DNA from: Candidatus Pygmaiobacter gallistercoris
GTDB taxonomy: Bacteria; Bacillota; Clostridia; Oscillospirales; Ruminococcaceae
NCBI GenBank assembly: GCA_019113125.1
Contig: DXIA01000162.1
Location: 1-5,499 of the forward strand
Direction: 5' to 3'
Length of the DNA: 5,499 nucleotides
Part shown: positions 1 to 3,902 of the stretch, piece after piece
Position numbering within the stretch: the stretch's first letter is position 1
Layout: every line of letters begins with the position of its first letter
Notes under the pieces: model-generated
Seen by the model: the letters and a program-made list of their open reading frames with translations, nothing else
Told to the model about the DNA's origin: nothing
The model's database searches: none
Made by a program: the position numbers and the translations under genes

Positions 1-841
1 TTCTTGCCGGGGGTGACACCGAGGCTCTCGTCCCGCATCTTCTGGCTGAGACGCGCGGCCTCCTTGTATTCCTCGGTCCATTTTGTTCCATGATAGGCCT
101 CATATGCCTTGAAGAGGTTGAAGACCGCCAGCGGGTCCATCTGGGCGAGCTGCCGGATGTAGGCGTCGTCCTCCTGCTTTTTTTCCTGCTCCCGCAGGAA
201 ACTATACCAATCCTGCGCCGCTTTGCCATCCTCGTTCAGTGAGATCCCGGCGATCTTTGCCGCCTCGATGGTATCGGCCTGGATGATCTTGGTGCGCTGG
301 TACTGTTCCAGCACCTGCGGCAGCAGCTTGCGGATCCGCTCCAGCTACTTGCGCACCTGCTTGTAGTTCTCGGCCGCATCCTTGAGGGTGCCGTCCAGCA
401 GATCCATGATGACGATCGACTGCTTGATCCGCAGCGTGTCCCGCACCTCGCCGAGACCGAGCGCGTCGGCGTGCTCGTCGAGCAGGTCGCAGACCGCCTG
501 GTTGTCGGCCTCCATCTTGCCCACCGAGGTGGTGAGCTCCTCCAGCTTTTCCACCGCGTCCTCGAACTTGAAGGCGCCGGGCCGGCGCAGCTCGAGCTGG
601 GAGTAGGAGTCGAACTGGAGCTTATCCCCGACATAGTAGATGTTGCCCTCGATCCTGGCGTTGCCGAAGTTGTACCGGAACAAATCGAAGGACTTGCTCA
701 GCGACTGGGTCGAGGAATTGAAGACCGCCGGGACCTTAGCCCCCGCCCTGCACCGCACAATAAAGTCGAGCGCCGCATTGAAGGCATATTCTCATCATCG
801 GCAATTATTATCCTATACAACCGATACACCTCTTCGCCCAT
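1..841 (-). pseudogene. Broken gene of unknown function (frame change plus in-frame TAG), running off the left edge
   Basis: I do not recognise this protein. Read on the minus strand, a possible ATG at 841 gives MGEEVYRLYRIIIADDE. The frame then changes near 788-796: the downstream reading, EYAFNAALDFIVRCRAG, needs a 2-base surplus (perhaps a duplicated GA) or a 1-base loss, and its own frame has a TGA just upstream. From about 790 to 348 the frame is open, with a strand-rich part (about 760-590) followed by charged helices. A TAG at 347-345 interrupts it in ...YKQVRK*LERIRK..., after which the same frame stays open to the edge (LLPQVLEQYQRTKIIQ...LAQMDPLAVFNLFKAYEAY...). The continuous protein-like character on both sides of the TAG suggests a CAG (Gln) to TAG change. 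A fair promoter lies upstream, but no good Shine-Dalgarno precedes 841. Alternatives are a 5'-truncated gene whose GTG at 758 is only a formal start, a sequencing error, or amber readthrough. I see no signal peptide, membrane segment or catalytic motif. Confidence 0.55.
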
Positions 842-899
842 CTGAACTATTCCGACAAAAGGTTTTCCCGCCGCCTCGAACGACAGTAGATTGATTCTT

Positions 900-928
900 A
901 TAATAAAGCAAAACAGGAAAACAAGCAA
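900..928 (-). promoter_or_regulatory. Putative sigma-A promoter for the broken gene
   Basis: On the minus strand there is a -35 box TTGCTT (928-923), a 17-base spacer and a -10 box TATTAT (905-900), in an AT-rich island within GC-rich surroundings. Transcription would begin near 893, about 50 bases before the candidate ATG at 841. The site lies downstream of the lysS terminator, so the broken gene would have been an independent transcription unit. The boxes are good but not perfect, and AT-rich intergenic DNA yields such matches fairly easily. Confidence 0.45.
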
Positions 929-940
929 ATAAATTTTACC

Positions 941-994
941 GCCCGGCGCGCTGCATAAGCGGTTTTTGCAGCGCTGCTCGCTTATCCTGCCGGC
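941..994. repeat. Imperfect inverted repeat in the lysS downstream spacer
   Basis: The exact 7-base arms ATAAGCG (955-961) and CGCTTAT (979-985) enclose a perfect 10-base palindrome, GCAGCGCTGC (968-977). GC-rich flanks, GCCCGGC (941-947) and GCCGGC (989-994), loosely extend the symmetry. It lies between the lysS terminator and the promoter of the broken gene. No U-tract follows on either strand, so it does not look like an intrinsic terminator. It could be a small repeat element, an operator or chance structure. No second copy is visible in the window. Confidence 0.3.
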
Positions 995-1001
995 TCCATG
1001 C

Positions 1002-1032
1002 AAAAAAAGGATAGCCCCTGGCGGGGCTGTCC
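1002..1032 (-). terminator. Rho-independent terminator of lysS
   Basis: Minus-strand RNA forms a stem of GGACAGCCCC (1032-1023) and GGGGCUAUCC (1018-1009) with a 4-base loop and one C-A mismatch, followed directly by seven U residues (1008-1002). It begins 22 bases after the lysS stop codon. The plus-strand version lacks a U-tract. This closes the lysS transcript and separates it from the gene at the left end. Confidence 0.85.
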
Positions 1033-1054
1033 CTTCGTGATGATCATTTTGTGC

Positions 1055-3016
1055 TCAGTAGAGTTTCGCGCCGGCGGGGATCGCATCGTCCACCATCAGC
1101 AGGTGGAGTTTCTCCTCCCCCTCCTCGGTGTGGATCGCGCTGAGCAGCATGCCGCAGGAGTCGATCCCCATCATCTTGCGGGGCGGCAGGTTGACAATCG
1201 CGATCAGCGTCCTGCCGACCAGCTGCTCCGGCTCGTAGTAGGCGTGGATGCCGCTGAGGATGATCCGGTCGGTGCCGGTGCCGTCGTCGAGGGTGAACTG
1301 GAGCAGCTTTTTGCTCTTTTTGACCGCCTCACAGGCCTTGACCTTGACCGCCCGGAAGTCTGACTTCGAGAAGGTGTCAAAGTCGACATACTCGCTGAAC
1401 AGCGGTTCGATCTCGACCTTCGAGAAGTCGATCGGTGCAGCCGGTGCGGCGGGCGCAGCCTCTGCTGCCGGTGCGCCGGCGGGGCCGGCGGCCTGTTTCT
1501 CCTCCTCGGTCGGACGCATGGTGGGGAAGAGCAGGACATCCCGGATCGAGTCGGAGTCGGTCAACAGCATGACCAACCGGTCCACCCCAAAGCCGAGGCC
1601 ACCCGTCGGGGGCAGGCCGTACTCGAGGGCGGTGACATAGTCGTAGTCTACCCGGGCACGGCTGCTCGGATCGATCTTCCTGCGCTCGGCCACCTGCCGC
1701 TCAAACCGCTCCTTCTGGTCGATGGGGTCGTTGAGCTCGCTGAAGGCGTTGCCGAACTCGGTCGCGTTGATGAAGTACTCAAACCGCTCGGTGAAGGCGG
1801 GATCGTCCGATTTGCGCTTGGCCAGCGGGCTGATCTCGACCGGGTAGTCGTAGATGAAGGTGGGCTGGATCAGCTTGTCCTCGACAAAGGCGTCGAAGAA
1901 CTCGGCGAGGATCGCCCCCCTGGTCGGCACCTCGGGCAGCGCCACATGGTGCTCGTTTGCCAGCGCGATCGCCTCCTCATCGGAGGAAACCTGGGCAAAA
2001 TCGACGCCGGAATACTTCTTGACCGCCTCGAGCATGGTCATCCGCTCCCAGTGGGAGAGATCGATCGTCTGACCCTGGTAGGGGATGGTGAGGGTGCCGC
2101 AGACCTTCTTTGCGACCGTCTTCATCATCTCCTCGACCAGATCCATCATCCCGTGGTAATCGGTGAAGGCCTGGTAGAGCTCGATGGTGGTGAACTCGGG
2201 ATTGTGTTTCGGGTCCATGCCCTCGTTGCGGAAGATCCGGCCGACCTCATAGACCCGCTCCATTCCGCCGACGATCAGCCGCTTGAGGTAGAGCTCGGTC
2301 TCGATCCGCAGCACCATATCCATGTTCAGGGTGTTGTGGTGGGTGAGGAAGGGCCGGGCCGAGGCGCCGATCTCAAACGGGGTCAGAATCGGGGTGTCCA
2401 CCTCGAGGAATCCCTTGCCGTCGAGGAAGGCGCGCAGCTCCCGCAGGATCATGCTGCGGCGGACGAAGGTGTCTTTGACCTCGGGATTCACGATCAGATC
2501 GACATACCGCTGACGGTAGCGAGCCTCCCGGTCCTTGAGGCCGTGGAACTTCTCGGGCAGCGGCAGCAGGGATTTCGCCAGCAGGGTGATCTCATGTACC
2601 TTAACCGAGAGTTCCCCCATCTTGGTGCGGAAGACCTCGCCGGTGACCCCGACGATGTCCCCGATGTCGTACTTCTTGTAAGCGGCGTAGGGCTCCTCTC
2701 CGACGAGTTCCCGCCGCAGGTAGATCTGGATGTCCCCCGATCCGTCCCGCAGCTCGGCAAAGCTCGCCTTGCCCATGACCCGCTTGCTCATCAGCCGGCC
2801 GGCGACCGCGACGATCTTGCCGGTCTCCCCCTCGCCGACGTCGGCGAACTCCCGCTTGATCTCGGCCGCGTGGGCGGTCACCGGGTAGCGGGTCTGGGTG
2901 AAGGGATCCTCCCCCGCAGCCCGCAGCGCCGCGAGCTTGTCCCGCCGGATCTGCAGCAGCTCGCTGTACTCCTTCTGCTGCCCGCCGTTTGCCTGTGCCT
3001 GTTCTCTCTGGTCCAT
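1055..3016 (-). CDS. lysS: Lysyl-tRNA synthetase (class II) with C-terminal tRNA-binding OB domain
   Basis: The product is a cytoplasmic enzyme that charges tRNA-Lys with lysine using ATP. The 653-residue protein has an N-terminal OB-fold anticodon-binding domain (about 66-147, with GKASFAELRDGSGDIQIYL at 82-100) and a class II catalytic core (about 165-502). Motif 1 lies near 184-212. Motif 2 includes GRIFRNEGMDPKHNPEFTTIE (259-279, Arg263), and motif 3 is GLGFGVDRLVMLL (473-485, Arg480). Bacterial LysRS usually ends near 500 residues. Here an Ala/Pro-rich linker (about 508-528) leads to an extra domain (about 540-653) of the Trbp111/EMAPII type, as found at the end of many MetRS: KKLLQFTLDDGTG, ILSGIHAYYEPEQLVG, NLPPRKMMGIDSCGMLLSA. 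The ATG at 3016 is chosen because AAGGAGG lies 6 bases upstream. An in-frame GTG at 3085 would start inside the upstream terminator hairpin and has no ribosome binding site. The gene lies 93 bases downstream of greA, a common pairing in Bacillota. Confidence 0.96.
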   Translation of the reverse strand: MDQREQAQANGGQQKEYSELLQIRRDKLAALRAAGEDPFTQTRYPVTAHAAEIKREFADVGEGETGKIVAVAGRLMSKRVMGKASFAELRDGSGDIQIYLRRELVGEEPYAAYKKYDIGDIVGVTGEVFRTKMGELSVKVHEITLLAKSLLPLPEKFHGLKDREARYRQRYVDLIVNPEVKDTFVRRSMILRELRAFLDGKGFLEVDTPILTPFEIGASARPFLTHHNTLNMDMVLRIETELYLKRLIVGGMERVYEVGRIFRNEGMDPKHNPEFTTIELYQAFTDYHGMMDLVEEMMKTVAKKVCGTLTIPYQGQTIDLSHWERMTMLEAVKKYSGVDFAQVSSDEEAIALANEHHVALPEVPTRGAILAEFFDAFVEDKLIQPTFIYDYPVEISPLAKRKSDDPAFTERFEYFINATEFGNAFSELNDPIDQKERFERQVAERRKIDPSSRARVDYDYVTALEYGLPPTGGLGFGVDRLVMLLTDSDSIRDVLLFPTMRPTEEEKQAAGPAGAPAAEAAPAAPAAPIDFSKVEIEPLFSEYVDFDTFSKSDFRAVKVKACEAVKKSKKLLQFTLDDGTGTDRIILSGIHAYYEPEQLVGRTLIAIVNLPPRKMMGIDSCGMLLSAIHTEEGEEKLHLLMVDDAIPAGAKLY

Positions 3017-3022
3017 GCGCGT

Positions 3023-3029
3023 CCTCCTT
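3023..3029 (-). promoter_or_regulatory. Ribosome binding site of lysS (decides the start)
   Basis: AAGGAGG on the minus strand ends 6 bases before the ATG at 3016. It is a near-perfect match to the anti-Shine-Dalgarno and rules out the longer in-frame reading from 3085. Confidence 0.9.
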
Positions 3030-3053
3030 GTTCCTGCCCTGTCATTCTTTGCG

Positions 3054-3083
3054 AAAAAGAAGGGGCGGCACCGCCGCCCCTCC
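3054..3083 (-). terminator. Terminator-like hairpin between greA and lysS
   Basis: Minus-strand RNA has a perfect 9-bp stem, AGGGGCGGC (3081-3073) with GCCGCCCCU (3069-3061), and a GGU loop. One G-U and one G-C pair can extend it to 11 bp (3083-3059). It is followed by UUCUUUUU (down to 3054). It starts about 27 bases after the greA stop and has the form of a strong intrinsic terminator. Yet lysS begins 38 bases further on in the same direction, with no room for a separate promoter in between. Partial termination, giving less lysS than greA message, is the simplest reading. Confidence 0.75.
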
Positions 3084-3109
3084 ACTGTCTGGTTTTGCAG
3101 CCGTCGCTT

Positions 3110-3592
3110 TTAGTTCCCGGTCGAGATCTCGAGCACCTCGTACCGGACAACCGCGCCGCTGGGGACGGTGATCTCCGCGACCTCGCCGACCCGCTTGCCG
3201 ATCAACCCCTTGCCGACTGCGCTCTCATCCGAGATCTTGCCCTCCGTCGGGTCCGCCTCGGTCGAGCCGACGATGCTGTACTCCTCTTCCTCGCCGTCCT
3301 CGTCCCGGACCTTGACCCGGCAGCCGACCATGACCGTCTCGTTGTTCAGCTCGCTGTGGTCGAGCACCCGGACGTTCTTGAGCATCTTCTCGAGGAAGAT
3401 GATCCGGCTCTCGATGAGCCCCTGCTCATTCTTCGCCTCATCGTACTCACTGTTCTCGGACAGATCGCCAAAACCGCGGGCGACCTTGATCTTCTCGGCG
3501 ACCTCCATCCGCTTGACCGTCTTGAGCTCCTCGAGCTCGTCCTCCAGCGCCTTCAGTCCCTCGGGGGTAACGACCATCTCTTTGTTGTTCAC
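3110..3592 (-). CDS. greA: Transcription elongation factor GreA
   Basis: GreA enters the secondary channel of RNA polymerase and stimulates cleavage of backtracked transcripts, so that stalled complexes resume. The 160-residue product is of normal family length. It has an N-terminal antiparallel coiled coil (about 10-78) with the family signature [20 protein letters not shown] (37-56). Asp43 and Glu46 sit where the acidic tip residues that support Mg2+ in the polymerase active site are expected. The C-terminal FKBP-like domain (about 84-158) contains [35 protein letters not shown] and [14 protein letters not shown]. The GTG at 3592 is preferred because AAAGGAG lies 8 bases upstream. An ATG five codons later (3577) lacks a ribosome binding site, and longer in-frame extensions would run through the promoter. 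The gene has its own consensus promoter and precedes lysS. Confidence 0.96.
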   Translation of the reverse strand: MNNKEMVVTPEGLKALEDELEELKTVKRMEVAEKIKVARGFGDLSENSEYDEAKNEQGLIESRIIFLEKMLKNVRVLDHSELNNETVMVGCRVKVRDEDGEEEEYSIVGSTEADPTEGKISDESAVGKGLIGKRVGEVAEITVPSGAVVRYEVLEISTGN

Positions 3593-3600
3593 GATCCTGA

Positions 3601-3607
3601 CTCCTTT
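3601..3607 (-). promoter_or_regulatory. Ribosome binding site of greA (supports a GTG start)
   Basis: AAAGGAG on the minus strand ends 8 bases before the GTG at 3592. It is the only good Shine-Dalgarno near the N-terminus and favours the GTG over the later ATG at 3577. Confidence 0.8.
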
Positions 3608-3613
3608 TTCTTC

Positions 3614-3628
3614 GGCGGCAGCGCCGCC
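3614..3628 (-). other. Small GC-rich hairpin in the greA leader
   Basis: GGCGGC (3628-3623), a GCU loop and GCCGCC (3619-3614) form a perfect 6-bp stem in the greA 5' untranslated region, 6 bases before the AAAGGAG. It lacks a U-tract, so it is not a terminator. It could affect ribosome access or mRNA stability. Its role is unknown, and chance is possible in GC-rich DNA. Confidence 0.4.
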
Positions 3629-3686
3629 CGCATAATATGCGAAAGACCGGGAGAGCGACTCCCCGCCCTGTGAAACAATACGTTGT

Positions 3687-3715
3687 ATTATAGTATAGAA
3701 GCCGCCCGCTGTCAA
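3687..3715 (-). promoter_or_regulatory. Consensus sigma-A promoter of greA(-lysS)
   Basis: On the minus strand there is a perfect -35 TTGACA (3715-3710), a 17-base spacer (3709-3693) and a perfect -10 TATAAT (3692-3687). Transcription should start near 3680, giving a leader of roughly 88 bases before the greA GTG. An exact match at both boxes with ideal spacing implies a strong constitutive promoter. lysS has no other obvious promoter, so it probably depends on this one. Confidence 0.93.
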
Positions 3716-3724
3716 GTACAAGAG

Positions 3725-3734
3725 CCGCCGGCGG
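3725..3734. promoter_or_regulatory. GC-rich palindrome upstream of the greA promoter
   Basis: CCGCCGGCGG is a perfect 10-base palindrome ending 9 bases upstream of the -35 box. With a one-base bulge the symmetry extends into AAGA on the left and TCTT on the right. It is placed where an activator or repressor might bind, but simple GC-rich palindromes are frequent in such genomes. No regulator is identifiable from the window. Confidence 0.25.
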
Positions 3735-3793
3735 TCTTTCGCGGGGGTCGGCGGTTCCGTCACAGTATATGCAGCAAAAACGGGTTCTATCCG

Positions 3794-3806
3794 CGGCATT
3801 TTGCCG
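3794..3806 (-). other. Small hairpin downstream of the EF-G terminal hairpin
   Basis: CGGCA (3806-3802), an AAA loop and UGCCG (3798-3794) form a perfect 5-bp stem, 6 bases after the larger hairpin. A run of five U residues (3780-3776) follows 13 bases later, which is too far for a classical terminator. It may back up 3'-end formation of the EF-G transcript. Confidence 0.3.
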
Positions 3807-3812
3807 TGTCAA

Positions 3813-3852
3813 AGCCGCAGGGCCCCTTCGTTTCCGAAGAGGCCCCACGGCT
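3813..3852 (-). terminator. Long GAAA-capped hairpin after the EF-G gene, probable 3' end
   Basis: Minus-strand RNA pairs 18 consecutive positions: AGCCGUGGGGCCUCUUCG (3852-3835) with CGAAGGGGCCCUGCGGCU (3830-3813), closed by a GAAA loop. Three G-U pairs occur. On the plus strand these become A-C mismatches, so the structure belongs to the minus-strand transcript. Only UUU, counting the last stem base, follows before GACACGG, which is weak for an intrinsic terminator. It starts 50 bases after the EF-G stop codon. Termination, or a protective 3' end left after Rho-dependent termination or processing, are both plausible. Confidence 0.65.
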
Positions 3853-3902
3853 GTTAAGAGAGGAGTATGAGAAAAGGGGAAAGCAAAGTTGAAACGGCAG
3901 CC

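Larger units (their letters stand above)
3639..3742. repeat. 11-bp inverted repeat bracketing the greA promoter
   Basis: GCGAAAGACCG (3639-3649) and its exact reverse complement CGGTCTTTCGC (3732-3742) flank the greA promoter. The right arm lies about 17 bases upstream of the -35 box, and the left arm lies in the transcribed leader. The arms are 82 bases apart. Possible explanations are two half-sites for a looping regulator, a remnant of a small repeat element, or chance. The right arm overlaps the palindrome at 3725-3734. Confidence 0.4.

Noticed and set aside
236..634. A minus-strand Ser/Arg-rich open frame of 132 codons in the left-end region.
   Set aside because: The composition is that of an off-frame reading of GC-rich coding DNA. 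The protein-like frame is the one interrupted by TAG at 347-345.
842..1003. A hydrophobic stretch (KIYLLVFLFCFII) as a signal peptide or membrane anchor of the broken gene.
   Set aside because: The reading would start at a TTG inside the lysS terminator, and the hydrophobic codons coincide with the -35/-10 promoter region. The T-rich DNA explains the hydrophobicity.
1430..1500. GCC/GGC-rich repetitive DNA as a possible repeat element.
   Set aside because: It encodes the Ala/Pro linker between the LysRS core and its C-terminal domain, in frame.
3017..3085. A 23-residue N-terminal extension of LysRS from a GTG at 3085.
   Set aside because: It starts inside the greA terminator hairpin, encodes unrelated Arg-rich sequence and lacks a ribosome binding site. 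The ATG at 3016 has AAGGAGG at ideal spacing.
1946..3673. A long open frame of 575 codons on the plus strand, opposite lysS and greA.
   Set aside because: It is in exact antiparallel codon register with two clear genes. Sense codons TTA, CTA and TCA are rare here, so few antisense stops arise. It has no ribosome binding site or recognisable domain and runs through the greA promoter side.
3593..3799. A 69-residue N-terminal extension of GreA.
   Set aside because: It would begin upstream of the consensus promoter and give 229 residues, against the family norm near 158.
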